Shown here piece after piece: positions 1 through 7,164 of a DNA stretch of 23,955 nt. Every line of letters begins with the position of its first letter. Within the stretch, counting starts at the first letter, position 1. Position numbers and translations under genes: made by a program. This DNA comes from Hyphomicrobiales bacterium (lineage in GTDB: Bacteria; Pseudomonadota; Alphaproteobacteria; Rhizobiales; Xanthobacteraceae): contig JACQTM010000226.1 of NCBI GenBank assembly GCA_016210825.1, positions 1 through 23,955 on the forward strand. Reading direction: 5' to 3'. The notes below the pieces were generated by a model. It searched no databases and was not told the DNA's origin. It worked only from the letters and a program-made list of their open reading frames with translations.

Positions 1-1778
1 GTGCCGGCGACGGTGAACTTGCCGTCCTTGAACTCGATGTCACGCTCGCTCGCCTCCAGCATGTGGGCGGCAACTTTCTTCGCCTTGGCCTCGACCTTGT
101 CGAGCGCTTTAACGATTGCCGAAATGCCGACGGCGCCGGATCGCGAGCCATAGGTGCCCATGCCGAATTGCACCTTGTCGGTATCGCCGTGCACGACGGA
201 CACATTTTCGAATGGAATGCCGAGGCGGTCGGATACCACTTGCGCAAACGTCGTCTCGTGGCCCTGGCCGTGGGCATGGCAGCCGGTGAGGACTTCCACG
301 CTGCCGGTCGGATTGACACGCACCTCGGCGGATTCCCACAATCCCACGCCGGCGCCGAGCGAACCCACCGCTTGCGATGGCGCGATCCCGCACGCCTCGA
401 TGTAAGTCGAATAGCCAAGCCCCCGCAGCTTGCCGTGACGCGCGGCTTCGCGCTTTCGCTTGCCGAAGCCTTTGACGTCGGCCATCTCCATCGCTTTTTT
501 GAGCGAGGCGTTATAGTCGCCCGCGTCATAGGCCATGATCACCGGCGTCTGGTGCGGAAAACTCTTGATGAAGTTTTTTTTGCGCAGATCCGCCGGGTCG
601 ACTCCCTGCTCGCGCGCACCGACTTCCACCAGCCGCTCGACGACGAAGGTCGCCTCCGGGCGTCCGGCACCGCGCAGCGCGTCCACCGGCACGGTGTTGG
701 TATAGACCGCATCGACCTCGCAATAGATATTCGGGATATCGTATTGGCCGGACAGTAACGTGGCGTAGAGGTATGTCGGTACCGAGGAGGAGAAAGTGGA
801 CATGTAGGCGCCGAGATTGGCGATCGTCTTCACCTTCAGCGCGGTGATCTTGCCATCCGGGGAAAACGCCATCTCGGCGTGGGTGACATGATCGCGGCCG
901 TGGGCGTCGGCGAGGAAGGCTTCCGAACGGTCAGAGGTCCATTTCACCGGGCGGCGCACGCGCCGCGACGCCCACAAGCACACGACTTCTTCCGGGTAGA
1001 TGAAGATTTTCGAGCCGAAGCCGCCGCCGACATCAGGCGCGATCACGCGCAATTTATGCTCCGGCGCCATGCCGACGAAGGCGGAGATCACGAGCCGCGC
1101 TACGTGCGGATTCTGCGAGGTGTTCCAAAGGGTCAAACTGTCAGCACCGCTATCGTAGTCGCCGATAGCAACGCGCGGCTCGATAGCATTCGGCACGAGA
1201 CGATTGTTGATGAGATCGAGGCGCGTGACATGCTTGGCTGACCGGATTGCCGCGTCGGTCTTCGCTGCGTCGCCGAGGTGCCACTGATAAATCGTGTTCT
1301 TCGGCGCAACTTCGTGAATTTGCGGCCCGTCTTTCGCTTTTGCCGGATCGATAACCGCAGGCAATACTTCATAGTCGACGGACACTTTTTCGGCGGCGTC
1401 GCGCGCTTGCGCCAATGTCTCGGCGATCACGACGGCGACCGGATCGCCGACGTAACATACCTTCTGGTTCGCGATCGCCGGATGCGGCGACATCTTCATT
1501 GGCGAGCCATCCTTGGAATGGATCATCCAGCCGCAGATCAGATTGCCGATCTTGTCGGCGGCGAGATCGGCACCGGTGAGCACCGCGACTACGCCGGGCA
1601 TTGCGGTTGCCGTCTTCACATCGACGCGCTTGATCTTTGCGTGCGCATGCGGCGAGCGCACAAACACGGCGCGCGTCTCGCCCGGCCGGCTGATGTCGTC
1701 GGTGTATTGGCCCTTGCCGGTTATGAAGCGGAAGTCTTCCTTCCGGCGTACCGCAGCCCCGATACCGTTCGCGCTCAT
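1..1778 (-). CDS. Molybdenum hydroxylase large subunit, form II CoxL-like (partial, C-terminus beyond window)
   Basis: Molybdopterin-binding catalytic subunit of the xanthine dehydrogenase / aerobic CO dehydrogenase family, expected in the cytoplasm in complex with an FeS and usually an FAD subunit. The frame stays open for 592 codons to the left edge, so the C-terminus is missing (family length is roughly 770-800). Visible landmarks are the GGGFGSK motif (about residues 251-257) and ALRGAGRPE (367-375), which sits where CO dehydrogenases carry AYRCSFR. This is the form II (AYRGAGR-type) pattern, with Leu in place of Tyr, so the substrate is probably not CO and cannot be told from sequence. 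The ATG at 1778 has GGAGG 8 nt upstream. The [2Fe-2S] subunit gene lies 55 bp upstream on the same strand. No FAD (CoxM) subunit is seen here; it may lie past the left edge. Confidence 0.92.
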   Translation of the reverse strand, partial: MSANGIGAAVRRKEDFRFITGKGQYTDDISRPGETRAVFVRSPHAHAKIKRVDVKTATAMPGVVAVLTGADLAADKIGNLICGWMIHSKDGSPMKMSPHPAIANQKVCYVGDPVAVVIAETLAQARDAAEKVSVDYEVLPAVIDPAKAKDGPQIHEVAPKNTIYQWHLGDAAKTDAAIRSAKHVTRLDLINNRLVPNAIEPRVAIGDYDSGADSLTLWNTSQNPHVARLVISAFVGMAPEHKLRVIAPDVGGGFGSKIFIYPEEVVCLWASRRVRRPVKWTSDRSEAFLADAHGRDHVTHAEMAFSPDGKITALKVKTIANLGAYMSTFSSSVPTYLYATLLSGQYDIPNIYCEVDAVYTNTVPVDALRGAGRPEATFVVERLVEVGAREQGVDPADLRKKNFIKSFPHQTPVIMAYDAGDYNASLKKAMEMADVKGFGKRKREAARHGKLRGLGYSTYIEACGIAPSQAVGSLGAGVGLWESAEVRVNPTGSVEVLTGCHAHGQGHETTFAQVVSDRLGIPFENVSVVHGDTDKVQFGMGTYGSRSGAVGISAIVKALDKVEAKAKKVAAHMLEASERDIEFKDGKFTVAG

Positions 1779-1833
1779 GGCCGCTTCCTCCGTAAAATTA
1801 TTTCGTGATCCGCCCTTCGATGCGTTCCCTGTC

Positions 1834-2301
1834 CTATTTCATCGCCCGCGCGCCCGCGGCAATCGCTTTAACGATATTGTGATAGCCGGTGCAGCGGCAG
1901 AGATTGCCGTCGAGTTCCTGGCGGATAGTGTGATCGTCAAGGTCGTGGCCCTTGCGATTGACCATATCGATCGCAGCCATGATCATTCCAGGGGTACAAT
2001 AACCGCACTGCAGGCCGTGATGCTCACGAAACGCCTCCTGCATCGGATGCAGCTTGGCGCCGTTGGCGACGCCTTCGATTGTCGTGACCTTCGCGCCTTC
2101 CGCCTGCCAGGCGAACATGGTGCAGGATTTGCGCGCCTTGCCATCGACATGGACGACGCAGGCACCGCATTGCGAGGTATCGCAACCGACATGGGTGCCG
2201 GTCAACCGCAAGTTCTCACGGAGAAATTGCACCAGCAGGGTGCGCGGATCGACATCGGCGGTGACGGACTTACCGTTCACCGTCATTGAGACGGCGGTCA
2301 T
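1834..2301 (-). CDS. [2Fe-2S] small subunit of molybdenum hydroxylase (CoxS-like)
   Basis: Electron-transfer subunit with two [2Fe-2S] clusters, passing electrons from the molybdenum site towards FAD. At 155 residues it has the usual length. The plant-ferredoxin-type N-terminal domain has cysteines at 40, 45, 48 and 60 (C-x4-C-x2-C-x11-C). The C-terminal helical domain has C99-x2-C102 (CGYC) and C135-x-C137 (CRC), so all eight ligands are present. The ATG at 2301 is preceded by GGGAGGAACGTT, a strong ribosome binding site. It is the first gene of the visible small-large subunit pair, with 55 bp before the large subunit gene. The family call is firm; the substrate of the complex is not known. 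Confidence 0.95.
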   Translation of the reverse strand: MTAVSMTVNGKSVTADVDPRTLLVQFLRENLRLTGTHVGCDTSQCGACVVHVDGKARKSCTMFAWQAEGAKVTTIEGVANGAKLHPMQEAFREHHGLQCGYCTPGMIMAAIDMVNRKGHDLDDHTIRQELDGNLCRCTGYHNIVKAIAAGARAMK

Positions 2302-2557
2302 AACGTTCCTCCCTTAAGTCCCCCGTTGTCGAGGGCAGCCTTCGTATCGATAAACGTACGAGGGGCGACATAGTCCCGGCGTGGGCCAAATCCCGCCAAC
2401 ACCGCGCCTTTTGAACGATTGTAAGTCTGAACCGCACCAGCGAGCCGGGTCAAGAGCACTACAGGTCATGCCCGACGTGCGTATAGGCGGCACATTATTA
2501 CGGATGACGATTGCGTGAACGAGCGATGCGTAGCCACGCCGACCCGATTGCGCCGCT
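2302..2557. other. Intergenic region upstream of the CoxS-like gene
   Basis: This 256-bp gap separates the CoxG-like gene from the small-subunit gene, both on the minus strand. It is long enough to hold a separate promoter for the small/large subunit pair. I saw no convincing sigma-70, sigma-54 or EcfG match and no convincing terminator. The only symmetry noted is a weak TCGTA/TACGA inverted pair near 2343-2363. Confidence 0.4.
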
Positions 2558-3007
2558 CTATGATGTCCTCACCGCCTCGGCGAATTTCGCGAAAAATTCA
2601 TCGGCGAGTTTTTTCGCCGCCCCGTTGATCAACCGCTGGCCGAGCTGGGCGAGTTTACCGCCGATCTGCGCTTCGACCGTGTAGCTGAGCAATGTGCCGC
2701 CGTCCTTCGTCGCGAGCGCCACCACCGCGCCGCCCTTGGCAAAGCCAGCAACGCCGCCATCCCCTTGCCCGGAAATCTTATAACCATTGGGCGGATCGAG
2801 ATCGGACAAGGTGACCTTGCCTTTGAACCTCGCCTTGACCGGACCAATCTTATTGACAGCGACGGCTTCGAACTCGGTATCGCTAACCTTGTTCAATTCC
2901 TCGCAACCGGGAATGCAGATTTTGAGCACCGCCGGATCGTTGAGCTTCGACCAGACCGTTTCACGGGTTGCGGCCAGATCGATCTCACCCGTCATGGTCA
3001 TCGCCAT
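2558..3007 (-). CDS. CoxG-like SRPBCC family protein
   Basis: A 149-residue CoxG family protein (SRPBCC/START-like fold), commonly encoded beside molybdenum hydroxylases; in CO dehydrogenase systems CoxG has been linked to membrane association of the enzyme. Family features seen are the N-terminal MTGEIDLAA strand, the WSKLNDPAVLKICIPGCEEL segment (19-38), GPVKARFKGKVTLSDLDPP (55-73), and the C-terminal amphipathic helix after IGGKLAQLGQRLI. There are three nearby Met codons; the ATG at 3007 is preferred because AGGAG lies 8 nt upstream. It lies 12 bp after the deacetylase gene on the same strand, so the two are probably co-transcribed, while 256 bp separate it from the CoxS-like gene. It probably assists the neighbouring hydroxylase. 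Confidence 0.9.
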   Translation of the reverse strand: MAMTMTGEIDLAATRETVWSKLNDPAVLKICIPGCEELNKVSDTEFEAVAVNKIGPVKARFKGKVTLSDLDPPNGYKISGQGDGGVAGFAKGGAVVALATKDGGTLLSYTVEAQIGGKLAQLGQRLINGAAKKLADEFFAKFAEAVRTS

Positions 3008-3019
3008 CGATTGTTCTCC

Positions 3020-3676
3020 TCAGGCCCGGTCCGCGTGCATCACATAGCTTTCGATCGGCTGCACGATTATCCCGTCGACGATCGGCAGGCAATCGGGGGG
3101 AAAATCCTGACGCAGGCGGCCGTCCATCTCACCGATCCTATCGAGGAAACGGTCGAGATGCCGCATCGCCCCGCTCGGTACGTCGTGGAGCACCATTAAT
3201 GTCCAGGATTGCTCGCGGCATTGGCCGAGTGCGCGCTCGATCCAGCCATCGGGATCGTTCCAATCGCGTGGGATCGCGTTCCACAACACGCAGGTGAATT
3301 TCTTCTGCATGAGATATTCGACCGCGGCCGGGCTGAGCAGCCGCCGGTCGAGATTGCCGCCGCCGCCGAATGGCCGGAACAGGGGCGATGGTTGTGACAG
3401 CGCACCAATCAGCGCTTGCGTGCGCCCGATCTCGGTCTCGGCGACATCCGCTTCGACGCACAGTCCAAGCGGTAATGAATGTGACCAGCTGTGATTGCCG
3501 ATCCAATGTCCTTCCGCATGCGCCCGCGCGGCGAGCGTGCGGCCCTGCGGCGTTGCGAGCTTTTCGCCAATGACAAAAAAGGAGCTGTGCAACGATCGCC
3601 GGGCAAGGATATCCAGCACCGCGGGCGTAGCTTCCGGCTCCGGGCCATTGTCGAAGCTGAGCGTGAGGTCGAACAT
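3020..3676 (-). CDS. NodB-type polysaccharide deacetylase family protein
   Basis: A carbohydrate esterase 4 / NodB-fold protein. From the ATG at 3676 it has 218 residues. Motif 1 is SFDNGPEPE (7-15), where the family usually has FDDGP: the second Asp, normally a metal ligand, is Asn10. Motif 2 is intact as HSWSH (H62, H66), motif 3 is RPFGGG (101-106), and LHDV (163-166) matches the late His motif. An upstream in-frame ATG at 3781 would add 35 residues without family character and leave only 9 bp to the divergent pcaB start, so the shorter start is preferred, although its ribosome binding site is weak. No signal peptide is seen, so it is probably cytoplasmic. It precedes the CoxG-like gene by 12 bp. 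The substrate is unknown, and the Asn change makes ordinary metal-dependent activity uncertain. Confidence 0.8.
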   Translation of the reverse strand: MFDLTLSFDNGPEPEATPAVLDILARRSLHSSFFVIGEKLATPQGRTLAARAHAEGHWIGNHSWSHSLPLGLCVEADVAETEIGRTQALIGALSQPSPLFRPFGGGGNLDRRLLSPAAVEYLMQKKFTCVLWNAIPRDWNDPDGWIERALGQCREQSWTLMVLHDVPSGAMRHLDRFLDRIGEMDGRLRQDFPPDCLPIVDGIIVQPIESYVMHADRA

Positions 3677-3790
3677 TTCACGATATCGGACGAATTTGCC
3701 TGGCACCGCAATGGCAAAAGCTATTGGCTGGATGCGGCTGCGGCTGTAAGGGTGTCTCCGCATACCTTTGATATTCATCATTTTCGCCCG

Positions 3791-5236
3791 ATGACAAATC
3801 CGCTTTTCCTTTCCTCGCTACTTGCCCCGCTTTTCTCCAGCGAGGCCATGCGAGCCGTAGTCGATGACCGAACGCGATTGCAACGCATGCTTGATTTCGA
3901 GTTTGCGCTCGCCCGCGCGGAGGCCACCGTAGGCGTCATCCCGGCAAGTGCCGTGGCAGCGATTGGCGATGCCTGCCATGCCGAGCATTACGATATCGAT
4001 GATATCGGCAAGGCGAGCGTCGCCGCCGGAAACATCCTAATTCCGCTGGTCAAGGCGCTCACCGCCGAAGTCGCAAAGCGGGATTCGAAGGCGGCAAGCT
4101 TCGTACACTGGGGCGCCACCAGCCAAGACGTCATCGACACCACGCTAGTGCTGGAATTGCGCGCAGGCATCAAGGTGCTCGATTCCGGTCTTGCGCGCGC
4201 TGTCGCGGGATTTTCCTCGCTGGCGCAACGCTACCGAAATTCACCCGCGGTCGGCCGCACCTGGCTACAGCACGCAGTACCCATGCCGTTTGGGCTCAAG
4301 CTTGCGGGATATGCCGCGGCACTGGCGCGCTCGCGCGAGCGCATCGCGCGCGCCGGACAACAGGCGATCGTGCTGCAATTCGGTGGTGCCGTCGGCACAC
4401 TTGCGTCGCTTGGCGAACGCGGTCTCGAGGTTGGTACGCAGCTTGCCACGGAGCTCGATCTGCCGCTGCCCGACGCGCCCTGGCACAGCCACCGCGACCG
4501 GCTCGGTGAGTTGGCATCGGCACTCGCCATCCTTGCTGGAACGTGCGGCAAGATCGCGCGCGATGTGACGCTGATGATGCAGACTGAAGTCGGCGAAGCC
4601 TTCGAACCTGCGGCTGCGGGACGCGGCGGTTCCTCGACCATGCCGCACAAACGAAATCCCGTCGCCGCCGCAGCCATCCTTGCCTGCGTGCAGATGGCGC
4701 CGCAGCTCGCCGCGACGATTCTCGCTAGCGAAGTGCAGGAGCACGAACGCTCCGCCGGCGCCTGGCCGGTCGAATGGCCAACCTTCCCCGCGCTGCTGCT
4801 CGTCGTCTCCGGCGCGCTCGCCGGCATTGTCGATATCGCCGAAGGCCTCGAAGTAGACGAGACGCGCATGCGCGCCAATCTCGACGCCACGGATGGGTTG
4901 ATCATGGCGGAAGCGGTTGCCATGGCGCTCGCCGCAAAAATCGGTAAGCCGGCGGCGCACAAGCTCGTCGAGGAGGCGAGCCGCAAGGCCGTCACCGAGA
5001 AAAAAAGCCTGAAGGATATTGTTTGTACCGATGCCGGCCTGACGCGGTATCTCGCGCGCGCCGAACTCGAACGTTTGTTCGATCCGTCAACCTATCAAGG
5101 CGCAGCACAAGCCTTCATTGACCGGCAACTCGCCGCCGCGCTTGACTCTTCCTCACCTCCCACCTTTCGGGGGAGGTCGGACGCCGAAGCGCGAGCGCAG
5201 GCGGCCGGGAGGGGGGTCAGCGACAAGCCCCGGTGA
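3791..5236 (+). CDS. pcaB: 3-carboxy-cis,cis-muconate cycloisomerase
   Basis: Catalyses lactonisation of 3-carboxy-cis,cis-muconate to gamma-carboxymuconolactone in the protocatechuate branch of the beta-ketoadipate pathway. It belongs to the fumarase/aspartase superfamily. Seen are HWGATSQDVIDT (106-117), TWLQHAVP (157-164) and the signature GSSTMPHKRNP (280-290). The ATG at 3791 gives 481 residues; an open frame upstream to 3491 is antisense to the deacetylase gene and is not used. From about residue 453 the frame reads into a palindromic repeat element, giving a Pro/Arg/Gly-rich tail of about 29 residues unlike the family. pcaD follows 70 bp after the stop, with the rest of the element in between. 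It starts divergently from the deacetylase gene. Confidence 0.95.
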   Translation: MTNPLFLSSLLAPLFSSEAMRAVVDDRTRLQRMLDFEFALARAEATVGVIPASAVAAIGDACHAEHYDIDDIGKASVAAGNILIPLVKALTAEVAKRDSKAASFVHWGATSQDVIDTTLVLELRAGIKVLDSGLARAVAGFSSLAQRYRNSPAVGRTWLQHAVPMPFGLKLAGYAAALARSRERIARAGQQAIVLQFGGAVGTLASLGERGLEVGTQLATELDLPLPDAPWHSHRDRLGELASALAILAGTCGKIARDVTLMMQTEVGEAFEPAAAGRGGSSTMPHKRNPVAAAAILACVQMAPQLAATILASEVQEHERSAGAWPVEWPTFPALLLVVSGALAGIVDIAEGLEVDETRMRANLDATDGLIMAEAVAMALAAKIGKPAAHKLVEEASRKAVTEKKSLKDIVCTDAGLTRYLARAELERLFDPSTYQGAAQAFIDRQLAAALDSSSPPTFRGRSDAEARAQAAGRGVSDKPR

Positions 5237-5283
5237 AAATATTCACCCTCCTCCCCATCCCTCCCCCGCAAGGGGGGAGGGAG
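5156..5283. repeat. Palindromic repeat element, copy A (pcaB/pcaD junction)
   Basis: Arm 1 starts with the hairpin CCTCCCACC..GGGGGAGG (5156-5176), then TCGG, a variable stretch and CCGGGAGGGGGG (near 5205-5216). Arm 2 (about 5247-5283) is a shorter inverted version ending with CCCTCCCCCC-type and GGGGGGAGGGA sequence. The layout matches the elements at 15502, 16477 and 22716. The left arm is translated as the PcaB C-terminus; the right arm ends about 10 bp before the pcaD ribosome binding site. No clear flanking duplication was found. Confidence 0.75.
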
Positions 5284-5306
5284 TAAACAATTGAAAGGAA
5301 ACCTTT

Positions 5307-6089
5307 ATGCCCTTTGTCGATGCCGATGGTTGCCCCATTCATGTTCAGATCGAGGGACCGGAAGGCGCACCCGTGCTCATGCTTTCCAATTCGCTCGGCG
5401 CCGATTTGCATATGTGGGACGATCAGGCCCCCGCATGGTCGAAGCAGTTCCGCCTGATCCGCTACGACCGGCGCGGCCACGGCAAATCCGGTGTGCCAAA
5501 GGGCCCCTACTCCATGGAGCGGCTCGGTCGCGACGTCATTGCAATTCTCGACAATTTTAAAATTAAAAAGATTAGCTGGTGCGGCCTCTCCATGGGCGGC
5601 ATGGTTGGGCAATGGCTGGGCGCCAATGCGCCTTCGCGCATCGAAAAACTCATCCTGTCGAATACGACCTGTTACTACGCCGACAAGGGCCCGTGGAACG
5701 ACCGCATCAAGCTCCTGCGCGAGAAAAATTCGCTCGCGCCGCTGCTCAACGGCACTATGGAACGTTGGTTTACCAAAACATTCCGCGATGAACATCCGCA
5801 AACCATCGCGCGACTTGCGAACACGTTCCTGGCGACGCCGGTCGAGGGCTATATCGGCTGCTGCGAGGCGATCCGCGACATGGATCACCGCGAGGCACTC
5901 GGCAAGATCACGGCACCGACCCTCGTCATAGCCGGCAAGCACGATCCCGCGACAAATGTCGAAGCCTGCGAATTTGTCCGCAGTCAAATCCGCGGCGCAA
6001 ATATGGCGATCCTGGATGCCGCGCACATCTCGAATGTCGAGCAGCCCGCCGCTTACACGGCGAAAGTTTTGGAATTTCTCACGCGGTGA
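5307..6089 (+). CDS. pcaD: 3-oxoadipate enol-lactonase
   Basis: Alpha/beta-hydrolase that opens 3-oxoadipate enol-lactone to 3-oxoadipate (beta-ketoadipate), following PcaB and PcaC in the pathway. At 260 residues it has the family length. The catalytic triad is visible: Ser95 in the nucleophile elbow GLSMGG (93-98), Asp213 in GKHDPAT (210-216), and His240 in AAHISNVEQP (238-247). The oxyanion-side segment is SNSLGADLHMWD (27-38), close to the pattern of known enol-lactonases. The ATG at 5307 has AAAGGA about 7 nt upstream, just beyond a palindromic element separating it from pcaB. Position after pcaB supports the name. The stop is followed by 125 bp of AT-rich DNA before the BLUF gene. Confidence 0.93.
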   Translation: MPFVDADGCPIHVQIEGPEGAPVLMLSNSLGADLHMWDDQAPAWSKQFRLIRYDRRGHGKSGVPKGPYSMERLGRDVIAILDNFKIKKISWCGLSMGGMVGQWLGANAPSRIEKLILSNTTCYYADKGPWNDRIKLLREKNSLAPLLNGTMERWFTKTFRDEHPQTIARLANTFLATPVEGYIGCCEAIRDMDHREALGKITAPTLVIAGKHDPATNVEACEFVRSQIRGANMAILDAAHISNVEQPAAYTAKVLEFLTR

Positions 6090-6214
6090 AAACAAACATT
6101 ACAAATTGGACATTCATCAAAAAACACAGCTTTCAATTTGCCAATCGTTAGTACTTCGAAACTTTACTCCATCATGTCAGTCGGTGGTGGAGGTAAAGAA
6201 CGGAGGGATGTGTG
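6090..6214 (+). promoter_or_regulatory. AT-rich leader of the BLUF gene, probable promoter region
   Basis: This 125-bp gap between pcaD and the BLUF gene is clearly richer in A and T than the flanking genes (runs such as AAACAAACATTACAAATTGG and CATCAAAAAACACAG). It ends in a strong ribosome binding site, CGGAGGG, at 6201-6207. That composition is consistent with a separate promoter for the BLUF-pcaC pair, but no unambiguous -35/-10 pair can be named, so this is an inference. Confidence 0.35.
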
Positions 6215-6691
6215 ATGGGTCTGTTTCGCGTCGTTTATCACAGCCGCAACCGTCTCAAACTCGAAACAAATGCGCTGGCGGATCATGTCGCAAATATTCT
6301 TTCCGTGTCGGCAGCCAGGAACTGTGATGCCGGGGTCACCGGTGGATTGATCTACCATCACACATGGTTCATCCAAGTGCTTGAAGGCGAGCGCGAGGCG
6401 GTGATCCGTAAACTGGAGCGCATTTCTCAGGATCCTCGCCACACTGAAATCGCCGTCATGGACGCGAGCGTCGTTGAAACTCGCCGGTTCTCCTCGTGGT
6501 GGATGGCAGGCGCTGGCTGGCAAGAAAAGGAGGCGGGGCTGTTCCTTCCAGTTGTTGGTGCGGCAGGCTTCGATCCGCGCGATTTGACGGCGGGCGGCCT
6601 CATCGACCTCGTTGAGCGCGTGGTGCATCATCGAGCGCCTAGTCAGGGGAGGACAGCGTGGACGACAAGGAGCGCTACGACCGCGGCATGA
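6215..6691 (+). CDS. Stand-alone BLUF-domain blue-light sensor
   Basis: A short flavin-binding photoreceptor (158 residues), similar in size to PixD-type proteins with one BLUF domain and a short C-terminal helical region. The residues that define BLUF photochemistry are present: Tyr8 (VVYHS), Asn36 (AARNCDAGVTGGLIY), Gln54 (FIQVLEGE), and Trp95/Met97 (SSWWMAG). The spacings Asn36-Gln54 and Gln54-Trp95 equal those of AppA. The DPRH segment (73-76) also fits. The ATG at 6215 lies 8 nt after GGAGG; an in-frame GTG at 6212 is possible but closer than usual. No output domain is fused, so it should act through a partner protein. It sits between pcaD and pcaC, and its last 34 bases overlap pcaC, implying co-transcription and probably coupled translation with pcaC. 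Confidence 0.92.
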   Translation: MGLFRVVYHSRNRLKLETNALADHVANILSVSAARNCDAGVTGGLIYHHTWFIQVLEGEREAVIRKLERISQDPRHTEIAVMDASVVETRRFSSWWMAGAGWQEKEAGLFLPVVGAAGFDPRDLTAGGLIDLVERVVHHRAPSQGRTAWTTRSATTAA

Positions 6692-7041
6692 GCAAACGCC
6701 GCAAGGTGCTGGGAAATGCCTGGGTAGACAAAGCCAACGCCAACAAGACAGCCTTCAACGCGGAATTCCAGGAGTTCATTACCCGCTATGCCTGGGGCGA
6801 GGTGTGGACGAGGGCGCATTTCGATGAGCGCACACGCCGCCTAATGGTACTTGCAACCATGATCGCGCTTGGCAAATGGGATGAATTCCGCATGCATATC
6901 CGCGCGGCGATGACCGAGGGAGGTTTCTCCGCCGACGACATCAAGGAAGTCATCATCCAGCAGGCGATCTATTGCGGTGTGCCCGCCGCTAACCACGCCT
7001 TCAAGGAAGCCACCGCGGCGCTGGCGGAGGTGGGCAAGTAG
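6658..7041 (+). CDS. pcaC: 4-carboxymuconolactone decarboxylase
   Basis: Decarboxylates gamma-carboxymuconolactone to 3-oxoadipate enol-lactone, the step between PcaB and PcaD. It is a small CMD (AhpD-like) protein of 127 residues, the usual length for stand-alone PcaC. Typical segments are the N-terminal KERYDRGMSKRRKVLG, FNAEFQEFITRYAWGEVW (33-50), and the C-terminal EVIIQQAIYCGVPAANHAF (97-115) with Cys106. The GTG at 6658 is chosen because it gives the normal family N-terminus and has GGGGAGGA 5 nt upstream; the ATG at 6688 would cut off conserved residues. The first 34 bases overlap the BLUF gene. The dioxygenase genes pcaGH are not in this window. Confidence 0.95.
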   Translation: MDDKERYDRGMSKRRKVLGNAWVDKANANKTAFNAEFQEFITRYAWGEVWTRAHFDERTRRLMVLATMIALGKWDEFRMHIRAAMTEGGFSADDIKEVIIQQAIYCGVPAANHAFKEATAALAEVGK

Positions 7042-7076
7042 CAGGGCGGACTATGATCACGGCCCGGTGAGTGTCT

Positions 7077-7094
7077 CGTCACGGCACGGTGACG
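7077..7094. repeat. Short inverted repeat after pcaC
   Basis: CGTCAC and GTGACG form perfect 6-bp arms around a 6-nt spacer, 35 bp after the pcaC stop. There is no T-run after it on the plus strand, so a classic intrinsic terminator is unlikely. It may be an operator for the next gene or chance symmetry. Confidence 0.3.
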
Positions 7095-7130
7095 GCCTCG
7101 TAATTTCGGTTTGATCGCGGCACGATGTAA

Positions 7131-7152
7131 CCCATTGCGTCATCGCAATGGG
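7131..7152 (+). promoter_or_regulatory. Hairpin abutting the ribosome binding site of the flavodoxin-like gene
   Basis: CCCATTGCG (7131-7139), loop TCAT, CGCAATGGG (7144-7152): a perfect 9-bp stem. Its 3' arm runs into the G-run (7150-7156) that serves as the ribosome binding site for the ATG at 7165. In mRNA it could partly hide the site; as DNA it could be an operator. Confidence 0.45.
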
Positions 7153-7164
7153 GGGGATCGCGCC

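Noticed and set aside
63..758. Plus-strand open frames across 63-758, 879-1241, 1278-1808 and 1513-2289
   Set aside because: They are antisense to the continuous CoxL-like and CoxS-like genes, whose motifs are clear.
1..3007. A genuine aerobic CO dehydrogenase operon
   Set aside because: The large subunit lacks the AYRCSFR loop of form I enzymes, and no coxM, coxD, coxE or coxF is visible, so CO oxidation cannot be claimed.
3020..3676. Possible PuuE-type allantoinase, given the nearby xanthine dehydrogenase-like genes
   Set aside because: The protein is much shorter than PuuE (about 300 residues) and has none of its N-terminal sequence features.
3677..3781. Longer N-terminus for the deacetylase from the ATG at 3781
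   Set aside because: The extra 35 residues are unlike the family and would leave only 9 bp to the divergent pcaB start, with no room for promoters.
4231..4995. Two long minus-strand frames (4231-4995 and 4265-4960)
   Set aside because: Both are antisense to pcaB and lack family character.
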